DNA of 64,000 nucleotides from Silene conica (GCA_029255685.2 CM055312.2:29048203-29112202), one strand, 5' to 3'. Positions 24,215-35,090 are shown, counted from the stretch's first letter. Notes: generated by a model not told the origin, from the sequence alone. A program made the numbers and translations.

Positions 24215-24966
24215 CTAGACAACCACTCGATCGACCCCAGCTCTGATTACAGCTTCTTCAACACTGCCTTTTTCACCTTTTTTACCAGAAACTTCAACAC
24301 TTGGCCCCTCATACTCGCGTCCACTCCTCAACCTTACCATGTTTATGATCTTATTTCGTTGTTTGGTTTTTGAGGGAAGTTGCCTGTGTGGTCGCGACGA
24401 TTGCTTAACCGCCAATTCGGCGTTTTGCGACTCCAACAACTTGATTGACGCATTTCTGGCTTGCATTTGGGATGCCAAGGATTGAACAAAAGTCTTCAAC
24501 TCACTTATTTCAGAATTTCCTCCAGATGAGGAAGCACTAGCTTGTGACGGCTGGAATTGTGGTGGTTTCTGGTAATTTTGTTGGTTGCGGTGAGGGGGGA
24601 TGTATTTTTGTTGAGGTGGTGGGGTAGGGTTGAGCACATTTTGACTTGTCCACCTCAGATTGGGGTGAACTTGGTTCTGGTTGTAAAAGTTTCCTCCTTG
24701 TCTGAACTGTTGAAAGGAGAAAACCTGCTCCTTCTCAACTAGGCATTCAATAGCAGAATGCCCAGCTCCTCCACATCTCTCACACATCATTGGTTCACCC
24801 TTTTGCAGTAGGTGAACCGTCTGTTGACTTCCCTCCTGTTGTTTGTCCCATTGCTCAAGCCGTGCAGCCAACTTATCTAACCTAGTCCCCATGCCATCAA
24901 TGTTCATGTTGGCTACCGTTCTTGTCCCAGATCTCGGATTACCATACTCAGCACAATGGTTTACCA
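24215..24966 (-). pseudogene. Gag C-terminal part of element D
   Basis: About 250 residues with a complete zinc knuckle CERC-GGAG-H-SAIE-C (CX2CX4HX4C), a Gln/Pro-rich spacer, a predicted helical stretch (ELKTFVQSLASQMQARN) and the conserved LRSGREYEGP block typical of Athila gag. It is the downstream half of a gag split by the CACTA insertion; the reading frame resumes across the insertion if one CCA duplication is discounted. It ends at a stop at 24215 within the palindrome array. Confidence 0.85.
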
Positions 24967-25239
24967 CACTACTACAAAAAAGGCCAAAGAAACCTGTTGA
25001 AAAAGGCCTTAGACACCTGTTCTAGGTCATAGGTGTCTTTGGTTAAGAAACCTGTTGGGGGAACTGGTATCTTAGTTAACAATTAAAGAGACTTGTTTTT
25101 ATTAATAACTGGCGTCTTTGACTTATACCTGTTATCCATTATGTCCGGTGTCTTTGGCATATATCTATGACACCACTCTCATCTACACCCGGTGTCTTTG
25201 GCATGGTTCATTTTTTTTTAAAAAAACGATACATGCAAT

Positions 25240-25294
25240 GGGATTCGAACCCATGACCACAAGGAGGATATTTAATGGTTGTACCATTGAGCCA
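25240..25294 (-). repeat. tRNA-derived, SINE-like module inside the CACTA element
   Basis: The minus strand carries a pol III box A-like TGGCTCAATGGT and, about 30 bp on, a perfect box B GGGTTCGAATCCC. There is no complete cloverleaf or acceptor stem, so it is not a functional tRNA gene. It is probably the 5' part of a SINE or a tRNA relic. Confidence 0.55.
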
Positions 25295-25659
25295 CAAGAT
25301 ATTTACTGTAGATTTATTGGGATAACACATAATTATCTACTATTTATCTATATTTGGGGTCGCAAAAAACCGTCTTTTAAACCAATTTTTTTAAGTTTGG
25401 GGTAGCGGCTGCTACCCCTTGCTCTAAGGTGGGTTCGCCCCTGTCTATGACACCACTCTCATTTACACCCAGTGTCTTTGATATATTTAAATAGCTACTG
25501 ATAATTATTATTTAAAGAATGTGTTAGGCGGTGGATTATGGTAAGTTAAGAGATAGAGGTATGCATGTATTACTCGGTGAATCTAGTAGAATTAATTAAA
25601 CAATATATTATTTAAGATTAATTTATTATTATTAGTTATTAAATAAATTGTAAATTAAT

Positions 25660-25880
25660 ATATAGGAAATCGGAATCTGGAGGACAGGTTTCTTAGTTAT
25701 TAAATAAATTGAAAATTAATATATAAGAAACCGGATTCAGGAGGACAGGTTTCTTAGTTATTAAATAAATTGAAAATTAATATGTAGGAAACCGGATTTT
25801 GGAGGACAGGTTTCTTAGTTATTAAATAAATTGAAAATTAAAATATAGGAAACCGGATTCTGAAGGACAGGTTTCTTATT
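25660..25880 (+). repeat. Tandem repeat, four units of about 61 bp, in the CACTA element
   Basis: Repeated block with core GGAGGACAGGTTTCTTAGTT followed by ATTAAATAAATTGAAAATTA. Units differ at a few positions. This is one of the internal arrays often found in CACTA derivatives. Confidence 0.85.
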
Positions 25881-25993
25881 TAAAGATTGCAACTTGTTAT
25901 ATTAAATCACTGGTGTCTTACGTTAAGAAATCTGTTAGAAAAAAAACAGGTGTCTTATAATTGATGTCTTAGGCCTTTTTTGTAGTAGTGCCA

Positions 25994-26769
25994 TATCCTT
26001 AATTATTCCCCAGCCTTTCTCATCCTCGGTCTCCTTCTGGAACCTTCCCTTCGCAGCAGCATCGAGAATAGCCCGGTGATCATCAAATAACCCATTGTAA
26101 AACTGGTTACTGATAAACCACGGTTGGAAACCGTGATGAGGACATGCCCTAAATAGCTTCTTGAACATAGTCCAAGCTTCGTATAGGTTCTCCGTTCCAT
26201 GTCGTTTAAAGTTTGTGATTTGGGAACGGGGGGCATTGGTCTTTTGAGGCGGGTAATACTTCTTGTAGAAAGCAAGGGCCAAAGACTCCCAGCTCCGTAA
26301 CATTAGCAACTTCCCGGTCAAGGTCATGATACCACTCCCTGGCTCCCTCAGATAAGGAAAAAGGAAAAAGAACCTCCTTAATCCTATCCTGAGTCACCGT
26401 CTGCGACGTCGGGATTGTTGAGCAGTATTCAGTAAAGATCTCCATGTGCTTGCGTGGATCCTCTCCAGCTGTACCCTAGTACATGTTTCGTTCGAGCAAG
26501 TTAATGTAAGAAGGTCGAATGTCAAAGGTGTTACCGGCTGTATCAGCTCCGAGAGTGAAACCCTTAGGAATGGAGTCAGCCTTAGGCTCGGAATGGCTAC
26601 CTATGTTCGGCATTTTAATTAGTTGGTTGACTGGTTCAGCAGTAAAAATTTCAGGGGTACTCAAGACTTCCACTTGACTTGTCCTTCTTCTTTCCCTCTT
26701 GCGGCGTAAAAAAGCTCTCTCACGCTCCGGATTAGCAACTACTAATTCGTACCTAGAAGACCTGGGCAT
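25994..26769 (-). pseudogene. Gag N-terminal part of element D
   Basis: Starts MPRSSR, like element B's gag (43213), and is followed by an Arg-rich helix (RRKRERRR), the FDIRPSYINLLER block, the VLFPFSL-EGAREWYHDL capsid block and AFYKKYYPPQKT...CPHHGFQPWF. Breaks: a stop at 26476-26478 after NMY, and a frame change near 26290-26320 between the WYHDL and AFYKKYYPP blocks. Its last codons abut the CACTA element. Confidence 0.85.
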
Positions 26770-26874
26770 ACACAACACTGAGGAAAAAGAGTAAGAACGA
26801 CTTAAGGAATTAAAAGAAATTCCTTAAGACAAAGAAACAAAATAAACTAACACAAAAAAACTTAAAACCGATTG

Positions 26875-26894
26875 CCTCCCCGACAATGGCGCCA
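26875..26894 (-). other. Primer binding site of element D (Athila type)
   Basis: The minus strand reads TGGCGCCATTGTCGGGGAGG just inside the 5' LTR. This is close to the tRNA-Asp-type primer site known in Athila elements, and element B has a near-identical site at 43084-43101. Confidence 0.85.
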
Positions 26895-26899
26895 AAATT

Positions 26900-27889
26900 T
26901 GACACGGGTCGTCGTATACACGGTCAAAAATAAAAACTAATTACTACTAACTGAAGCTAGTGGTAGTAGGGTCGATTCCTCAGGGAGGCAGAGTTTCAAG
27001 TAAGGGTCAGTTCATTGGTCACAAATGGGGGTTGTTGTTGTTGTTGTTGTTGATAAACTAAGAGTAAGACGGATATAGAAACAAACTGAATAAAACAAGG
27101 ATGAATTCAATCAATAGAAGGGGAAATATGTCAGGAATTGGGTTGTCGCGGTAATACATGTCATGTGAGATAACTAGGTCAGTCGAGTCATTTAACGAAG
27201 TGGGTAGTGATTATCTCCTTTCGGTCTCAAATCGCCCTAGACTGCCCAACCAATCTTTCGATCTAGGAAGGTTATATCGATATTACTAAGCAAGCCCACC
27301 TTACCAATCTTTCGATCTAGGTTCAGTTTTACTAATTAAACCGGTCTCCTGCGTGCACTCATTTGACTAGTTTTCTGATTAAATTGCTTATAGACGAACT
27401 TCGTCGCAAAGACGACTACATCTGATTCCTACGATATTGCTACCGCGAGTCCCCTCATCCTAACATATTATAAAAATTACCTACGCATGGCTTCGGGATC
27501 TAAACTAACAATGATGAAAATAGTAAAATGCGACATGGTAAATAACGAATATAAACTAAAAATCATAAACAATAACAATAAAATGAAAATAGCAAGATAA
27601 GAGAAAAGGTAAAAGAGATTACAATAAACTGACAGGAAATGATGAATAGAATCCGAAAATGAACAAATAGAATTAGAATAACAAGGCTACTGATTGTTGA
27701 AATGTGAGAAACTGCTAAGTGTAAAGTGAAAAGTAAAAAGTTGCTAAATGATTTGATTAGTGAAAAAGATGATCCCTGATTAGTGTTAACCTTATCCTTT
27801 TATAGGGATTAGGTTAACAACTTAATCCTTAAACCTAAAAAGCGAAATGCGAAATCCGGTACAGTAAGTGAGTTGCTCGATCGAGTGAC
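26900..27889 (-). repeat. 5' LTR of element D (partial)
   Basis: From TGACACGGG at the primer-site edge to 27889, where a second LTR starts in the opposite direction. The interior matches, in reverse complement, the end of the window (63800-64000), including ATATGTTAGGATGA and AGATCCC...CATGCGTA. Elements D and C therefore have related LTRs. It contains a (GTT)n run at 27028-27052. The missing LTR 5' end should lie right of the window, beyond element C. Confidence 0.75.
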
Positions 27890-28452
27890 TGATGCGTGCT
27901 TATTTTATATACTTTTTGACATCATTTAGCACGCATTTCTATGCATTTTCACGAACTTTACGTGCCGTTTTGCCCCTTTTTATTCTCTTGGTGTACTTTT
28001 TGTTGTTTTGCAGGAATTATGCAAAAGTTGAGGAAACCGAGCTTTTCTAGTCCAAAGTAGGCCCTTTTAGAAGATGAAACAAGTGAAGGAGTCCCATAAC
28101 CCCAAATGTGCAGTACCGAGCTTAAAGGAACGGTAACCAAGGCAAAGACGAAGGACAAAAGAAAAACGAATCGAAAAAAGAAGCAAGCTGTCTGTCAGTT
28201 ACTCGATCGAGCAAACACCATAGCCTCGATCGAGTGGATGCAGGAAGGACCAAGTCCTCAAGGATCTCAAGGTTACTCGATCGAGCTGATGCCTGCTCGA
28301 AGGTACTCGATCGAGTACATTCTGAAGAACAACTACTCGATCGAGTGGTTTAGTCACACGATCGAGCAACTCACTTATCTGTACCGAATATGCATTTATC
28401 GTTTTAGGTTTAGTGATTAAGGAGTTAACCTAATCCCTATTTAAGGATTAGG
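27890..28452 (+). repeat. 5' LTR of element C, first part
   Basis: Starts TGATGCGTGC at 27890 and runs to 28452, where element B is inserted. It continues at 63710. It contains six copies of the TCGATCGA palindrome between 28202 and 28366, and a CTCACTT...TTAACCTAATCCCTATTTAAGGATTAG segment that matches 27780-27885 in reverse complement, showing relationship to element D's LTR. Being the left end of a plus-strand element, it is probably a 5' LTR or a solo LTR; the window does not decide. Confidence 0.7.
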
Positions 28453-29591
28453 TGATGTGTCCTATTTTTATATGATCTTCACCCTTCTTTTAGCTCATTT
28501 TTACATGATAATTTGCACTTAATGAGGTGATTGCAAGGTCCCCGGATCGCTGTTCGAACCCCAGAATCTCGGGGTTGATGCGAGATAGCCATATGCCTCA
28601 AATGTTGCACCCCCGAGACTTGTTCAAACCCCAGAATCTTGGGGTTTGATACCTGATCAATTCTTGGACTCAAATGCTGCGCCCCCTAGGACTGTTTGGT
28701 CCCCAGATCTTCGGGGATTGTGCAACTGAGCAACTCTTCATTTTCCTAGCTGCTTTTGTATAAAAACTCATCACTCGAGAACTTATTATTCATGCTTTTT
28801 CATACATTTCCCTAAATCTACAAAAACCTAGTTTCTTTTATGTTCTTAGTTTTTCAATCATCAACTTTTATTCTTTAATTCCGGGTTTTATTCCAAGATT
28901 ACTTTGCTCTTAATAATCAAGTTTTTGTTCTTATTTCCTTAAGTTGGTAATTTCTATTCCTTTCTTTTATATTATCATTTTAATTCCAATTTATATATTG
29001 TTATTATGTTTATGTTAATCAAATCAATCTTTGTTAGTTTATATGTTATCATGAGTGAGTAGTCTTATAATCTAGGGTTTAGGGAAGCCATGTTAGATTA
29101 GTAATTGATAATTGTTGAATTGGGATTTATTATTATCAATTTGTTGTTTCTATAACATGCTTGTTATGTATTGTTAACCTTTGATTCTTGATCACAATTA
29201 TTGGTTATCTTGTTAATTCTTTTCCTAAGATCAAAAGTCGGGAATAGAATTTGTCTAAGTATGTTTTGTAGCGCGACCTAGTAAGTGCGAGAGCCCGCTA
29301 GTAATCGTTCTAAGACTAGTAATAAAATCGAGAGATAATTGCTAATAAGTCTAGACAACTTTTGATCATATGTTTCCCCAATTCGACATCAATTATTGCT
29401 AATTTACATGTGTGAACCTATTTCCCTAGATCTTTTATTATCATTGTTTTACATCTCAATTTGTTATCGTTTTAATCATCAAACCAAACAATCAATCGAA
29501 TCGACCTTGATAGAATTCTAACCATAGCTTGTCATATTGCATCTACCGACTCCCTGAGATCGACCCCTACTTCCTTATCTACATTTATTTG
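28453..29591 (+). repeat. 5' LTR of element B, first part
   Basis: Pairs with 62287 onward of the 3' LTR but lacks about 240 bp present there (62365-62604), with a short ATT repeat at the deletion junction near 28532. It contains three imperfect palindromes of the form CCCCAGA-TCTCGGGG (28557-28576, 28626-28647, 28700-28717), spaced about 70 bp. The LTR resumes at 43027 after copia A and ends at 43078. Confidence 0.93.
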
Positions 29592-30109
29592 TGTTAGTTA
29601 TTTAGACCATATTAATACTCATATTGTGATCTTAAAATTACAATATATAATCTAAAATGGTCTAAATCTACATGCATGCAAACAAAAGTATAAAAGATGG
29701 TATTAAACCATCTTAAGATAAAAAAAAACCTTACATTGTATAAGCAAGATAATGGGCACAACACAAGGACTCCTTCCTTATTGTTGCTCTTGAGCTATGG
29801 AATAAGAAAGATCCTCCAAGACTACTAACCACCAAATAGATGGTCTCCTAAGGATACACCCAAGATTATCCCAAAAAACTACTAAGTTACTAACTAGGTA
29901 AATTTAGTAGTAAACCTTGTATTATGTGATAATATTATTACACTAATAGCATTATGATATATTTATTATTATGAGGATTTTTCTCTCTTAAAAATTAAGA
30001 GGATTTATGTGTATAATGAGGGGTATATATAGGGGTTTGAAATGTAAACAATTCATGGGAACATGCCATGTGTTTACACCACCAAACTTTGACAAATATG
30101 CTTAATAAG

Positions 30110-30113
<4 letters not shown>
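29592..30113 (-). repeat. 3' LTR of element A, left part
   Basis: Aligns with 41811-42332. The LTR is broken at a TA microsatellite by X1 and X2 and resumes at 34511. Confidence 0.93.

Positions 30114-30203
<90 letters not shown>
30114..30203. repeat. (TA)n microsatellite, about 90 bp
   Basis: Pure TA array at the left edge of X1. The homologous site in the other LTR (42333-42347) is only about 15 bp long. Confidence 0.97.
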
Positions 30204-30208
<5 letters not shown>

Positions 30209-30596
30209 TGAATCACGTGAGGCCGCTCTCTTAGCGTGAGGCTGTCGGACCATTCTAAACCGTTTGATCTAAAAATCATGGGCGGCCCAGATCGTGCCAC
30301 GTGTCCATATATATTAAACAAAAAAAAGAAATGACCTTTCATCGGCAAATAAGATCCCGTATTTCTCAATCATCGGTTCAAACAGCCATACTAGAATTAC
30401 AAACTAAACTATCCCCCTCCGACATTTTTCTCAATCGAGATACTGATGGATTTCCATGCCTCGAATCAAACGTGTTCCCTAATCCATAACGATGTATCTC
30501 CCTGCGCAAGTCCGCATCAAAAGAACAAGCTTGATACACTCACTACCACGTATTTTTTTCAGAAACACCTTCTGTGCATTAGACAGTCGAAAATTT

Positions 30597-30887
30597 CTAA
30601 TAGAAAGTTATAAACTTTGATTCAATGCAGTTATGAACAGGGAGTTGCACTAAATTGAAGACGTTCGCCGCCGGATATGGAGATGGAGATGGTGATGGTG
30701 ACGGTGACGAAGATGAAGATTCGGACGGAGTTGGTGATTGGGATGGAGATTTGAGCGGCGAATGTGATGCTAATGGAGATGGAGATGGAGATGAAGAAGG
30801 AGAGGAGTGAGTAGGGATGGAGAAGGAGAGGAGTAACAGCAAATGTGTGATGATGAAGATTGTTGTTGTTGTTGATGATTTAGCCAT
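30597..30887 (-). pseudogene. Arabinogalactan-protein-like gene fragment captured in X1
   Basis: A 96-residue frame starting MAKSSTTTT in an excellent plant start context (AACAATGGC). It has a hydrophobic signal-like segment (about residues 9-24, with a Leu run) and then a Ser-Pro repeat region of about 50 residues (SPSPSP blocks), as in classical arabinogalactan proteins of the cell wall and plasma membrane. The C-terminal 20 residues are neither SP-rich nor hydrophobic, so no GPI-anchor signal is visible and the 3' end is probably truncated or foreign. The upstream extension to 31037 is minisatellite and not part of the gene. Whether it is transcribed is unknown. Confidence 0.55.
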
Positions 30888-30969
30888 TGTTATTGTTAGT
30901 AGTACTGTAGTAGTAGTAGATCTGAAAAAAAAGGGAGTTGTGTAAAATGAAAAAAAAGATAAGTGGGTC

Positions 30970-31619
30970 CTGTGAAACTGTGAAACTAGAAGCTTAACTT
31001 GTGAAACTAGATGCTTAATATGTGAAACTGGAAGCACATATTGTGAAACTGTGAAACTGTGAAACTAGATGCTTAACTTGTGAAACTAGAAGCTTATTCT
31101 GTGAAACTAGAAGCTTAACTTGTGAAATTAGATGCTTAAGATGTGAAACTGTAAGCAAATATTGTGAAACTGTGAAACTGTGAAACTGTGAAACTAGAAG
31201 CTTAATTTGTGAAACTAGATGCTTAACTTGTGAAACTGGAAGCAAATATTGTGAAACTGTGAAACTAGATGCTTAACTTGTGAAACTAGAAGCTTATTCT
31301 GTGAAACTAGAAGCTTAACTTGTGAAACTAGATGCTTAAGATATGAAACTAGATGCTTAACTTGTGAAAATGGAAGCAAATATTGTGAAACTGTGAAACT
31401 AGATGCTTAACTTGTGAAACTAGAAGCTTATTCTGTGAAACTAGAAGCTTAACTTGTGAAACTAGATGCTTAAGATATGAAACTGTAAGCAAATATTGTG
31501 AAATTGTGAAACTGTGAAACTAGATGCTTAACTTGTGAAACTAGAAGCTTAACTTGTGAAACTAGATGCTTAACTTGTGAAACTGGAAGCAAATATTGTG
31601 AAACTGTGAAACTAGAAGC
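30970..31619. repeat. Minisatellite of X1 with higher-order structure
   Basis: Tandem units of about 19-21 bp with core TGTGAAACTAGATGCTTAAC and variants (AGAAGCTTA, GGAAGCAAATAT). Blocks of roughly 110-120 bp recur several times, so the array has a two-level repeat structure. Open frames through it are repeat translations. Confidence 0.9.
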
Positions 31620-31677
31620 TTGGGGATGCGTGAGGTTCGGTGGCCTCACCGTAAGAGGCGGCCTCACGTGATCCGGC

Positions 31678-31801
<124 letters not shown>

Positions 31802-31940
31802 TGCATCATGTGAGGTCTATGATCTTAAATGAGAATTGAGGTCTACTATAAAAACCATTGGATCAACAAGAAGAACCATGAGATGATGCCACGTGGATAA
31901 TGTACAATTTCAGCAAAAAAACGAAACACTACTCCAGTGA

Positions 31941-32085
31941 GGGTCGAACCCGCGACCACAGGCTTTCTGGTTAGATTTAATAAAAAAAAAGACGGCACCA
32001 GCAGGAGTCGAACCCAGTACCTTCTGATCAATAAACTAATACATTAACCATTGTTCTACAGCAACCTCATTGATTATTATCATAT
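31941..32085 (-). repeat. Two tRNA-like (box A/B) modules in the left arm of X2
   Basis: On the minus strand: box B-like GGTCGCGGGTTCGACCC (31941-31957) and GGGTTCGACTC (32005-32015), the latter preceded by a box A-like TGTAGAACAATGG. No cloverleaf can be closed. Mirror copies are at 34174-34187 and 34312-34329. Confidence 0.55.
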
Positions 32086-32204
32086 TTTATTTTATTTATA
32101 CAGTTTTATACTTTGTTTTGAATTAACTTAACAGGTATACTCGTTTCGCATAAATTTCTTATTTATTCTTCTAGCTCCTTCTTTGTTTACCTTGTTAATG
32201 ACTT

Positions 32205-32360
32205 CATCTCGAAATATTTTTTTTCGTAATTTTTTTTCTCGAAATGTTTTTTTCGGAATTTTTTTCTTCTCGGAATTTTTTTTCTCGAAATGTTTTTTTC
32301 TCGAAATGTTTTTTTCTTTTTTTTTTCGAATTTTTTTTTTCATTTTTTTCGTAATATTGT
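32205..32360. repeat. T-rich low-complexity tract in left arm of X2
   Basis: Runs of T separated by TCGAAAT and TCGGAAT motifs, mirrored by the A/T-rich CGAAAATT motifs near 33850-34080 in the right arm. Lys- or Phe-rich open frames here are low complexity. Confidence 0.8.
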
Positions 32361-32530
32361 TTTGAAAAACCCATGATATTGTATTGAGTAACCATTTCTC
32401 ATCCCGTTTTAGGATACCCGGTCCCCAAAAAGGGGTTCACTCTTTCCCTCTTGGGTGTCTTTTGATTTTTTATCCAATTTAAACGAATATAGGAAGGGAA
32501 GGGTTTAGGATTGGAATAGGCCCTTTTCAT

Positions 32531-33848
32531 GTCTAAATGCGTAGATATTCACCTTTAAATGCGTAGATACACATGGCTAAATTGATAGATACACATGGTT
32601 AAATGTGTAGATACACATCTCTAAATGCGTAGATACACATGTCTAAATGCGTAGATACACGCCTTTAAATGCCTAGATACACATGGGTAAATGAGTAGAT
32701 ACACATGTCTAGTAGATACACACCTTTATATGCGTAGATACACATGTCTAAATGCGTAGATAAACACTTTTAAATGCGTAGATACACATGGCTAAATGCG
32801 TAGATACACATCTCTAAATGCGTAGATACACACCTCTAAATGCGTAGATACACATGGCTAAATGCGTAGATACACATCTCTAAATGTGTAGATACACATG
32901 GCTAAATGTTTAAATACACATGGCCAAATGCGTAGATACACACCTCCAAATGCGTAGATACACATGGCCAAATGTGTAGATACACATCTCTAAATGGGTA
33001 GATACACATGTTTAAATGCGTAAATACACATGTCTAAATGCGTGAATATACCTTTAAAGCGTAGATACACATTTTTAAATGCGTAGATACACATGTTTGA
33101 ATGCGTAGATACACATGGTTAAATGCGTAGATACACATCTCTAAATCCGTAGATACACATGTCTAAATGCGTAGATACACAACTTTAAATGCGTAGATAC
33201 ACATGTCTAAATGCGTAGATACACACCTGTAAATGCGTAGATACACATGGCTAAATACGTAGATACACATCTCTAAATGCGTAGATACACATGTCTAAAT
33301 GCGTAGATACACACCTTTAAATGCGTAGATACACACCTTTAAATGCGTAGATACACACCTTAAATACCTAGATACACATGATTAAATGCGTAGATACACA
33401 TCTCTTAATGCGTAGATACACATCTCTTAATGCGTAGATACACATGTCTAAATGCGTAGATACACATCTCTAAATGCGTAGATACACACCTTTAAATATG
33501 TAGATACACATGGCTAAATGCGTAGATGCACATCTCTTAATGCGTAGAAACTCACCTTTAAATACGTAGATACACATGACTAAATGCGTAGATACACATC
33601 TCTTAATGCGTAGATACACATGTCTAAATGCGTAGATACATATATATCTCTAAATGCGTAGAAACACATCTCTAAATGCGTAAATACACATGTTTGAATG
33701 CATAGATACACATATCTAAATGCGTAGATACACATCTCTAAATGCGTAGATACACATGTCTAAATGCGTTGATACACACCTTTAAATTCGTAGATGCACA
33801 TCTCTAAATGCGTAGATACACAACTTTGAATGTGTAGGTACACATCTC
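32531..33848. repeat. 22-bp minisatellite, about 60 units, core of X2
   Basis: Tandem array of TAAATGCGTAGATACACATGTC-type units. The 14-bp core AATGCGTAGATACA is strongly kept, and the last 6-8 bp alternate between CATGTCT, CATCTCT, CACCTTT and CATGGCT. There are no unique spacers and the unit is not a multiple of three, so it is neither a CRISPR array nor coding. Confidence 0.95.
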
Positions 33849-34173
33849 GAATTTTTTTTTATCGATACAAGAAAAATGAAAAAGAAAATTTTCGAAAGAA
33901 AATTCTTGAATTTTTTTTTTTTTCGAATTTGTTTTCATTACAATAGCACAAGTTACTCAATACAATATCACGGGTTCTTCAAAACAATATTCAAAAAAAA
34001 ATAAAAAAAAAACTTGGATAAAAGAATGAAAAAAAAGAATTTCGGGAAAAAACTCGAAAATAAGCAATTTGAATTGAAAATGTTTTCGTCATAAATATTA
34101 TACAATATCGTAATAATCAACAAAGACTTGGTGGTACATTGGTTTAGATGTTGGTCTTTGGAGATTGAGGTCT

Positions 34174-34329
34174 GGTGTTCGAACCCCAGTCTCGACAGTT
34201 TTTGTTTTTTGCTTAAAAGAAAGGCTTGGCGTCTTAAATATTAAGCAACATTATAGTAATCAGTAAAAAAATTGTGGTCTGGTGGTCAAGTTGTTTGGCT
34301 TTGATGCAAAAGGTCGCGGGTTCGACCCG
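34174..34329 (+). repeat. Two tRNA-like modules in the right arm of X2
   Basis: Box B-like GGTGTTCGAACCCC (34174-34187) with box A-like TGGTACATTGG upstream, and GGTCGCGGGTTCGACCCG (34312-34329) with TGGTCTGGTGGT upstream. Order and orientation mirror those in the left arm. The two arms share GGTCGCGGGTTCGACCC exactly. Confidence 0.55.
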
Positions 34330-34412
34330 TGTTGTTGGCATTTTTGTTTTTTGCTTTAATCTACATGTAGACCTCAATCCTCATTTAAGATGTAGATCTC
34401 ACAGGATCCTCG

Positions 34413-35090
<678 letters not shown>

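Larger units (their letters stand above)
24967..25990. mobile_element. Non-autonomous CACTA (En/Spm) element, 1,024 bp
   Basis: Perfect 19-bp inverted ends CACTACTACAAAAAAGGCC and a 3-bp target duplication CCA (24964-24966 and 25991-25993), both diagnostic for CACTA elements. Subterminal repeats of GGTGTCTTTGG and AAACCTGTT occur near both ends. The interior has no transposase. It holds a tRNA-like module (25240-25294) and four tandem copies of a unit of about 61 bp (25660-25880). Confidence 0.95.
21616..27889 (-). mobile_element. Athila-like Ty3/gypsy element D (gag and protease only)
   Basis: Minus-strand element with part of a 5' LTR (26900-27889), a primer site of the TGGCGCCATTG type, gag (26769 down to 24215, split by a CACTA element) and a protease (about 23800 down to 23325). 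After an hAT insertion comes a short unassigned C-terminal frame (22090-21748). No RT, RNase H or integrase is recognisable between protease and the 3' end. It is therefore either a non-autonomous gag-protease element or a large deletion product. Its 3' LTR is not identifiable before 21615, and the 5' LTR is truncated by element C at 27890. Confidence 0.8.

Noticed and set aside
32128..32395. Lys- and Glu-rich frames suggestive of a coiled-coil protein
   Set aside because: Low-complexity T/A homopolymer tract in the arm of X2.
32531..33848. Possible CRISPR-like array of regularly spaced repeats
   Set aside because: The units are contiguous 22-bp repeats with only a few recurring tail variants and no unique spacers, in a plant transposon context. 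It is a minisatellite.
34266..34335. Possible tRNA gene
   Set aside because: Box A and B-like motifs are present but no acceptor stem or anticodon arm can be paired, and mirrored degenerate copies exist. Treated as a tRNA-like module.
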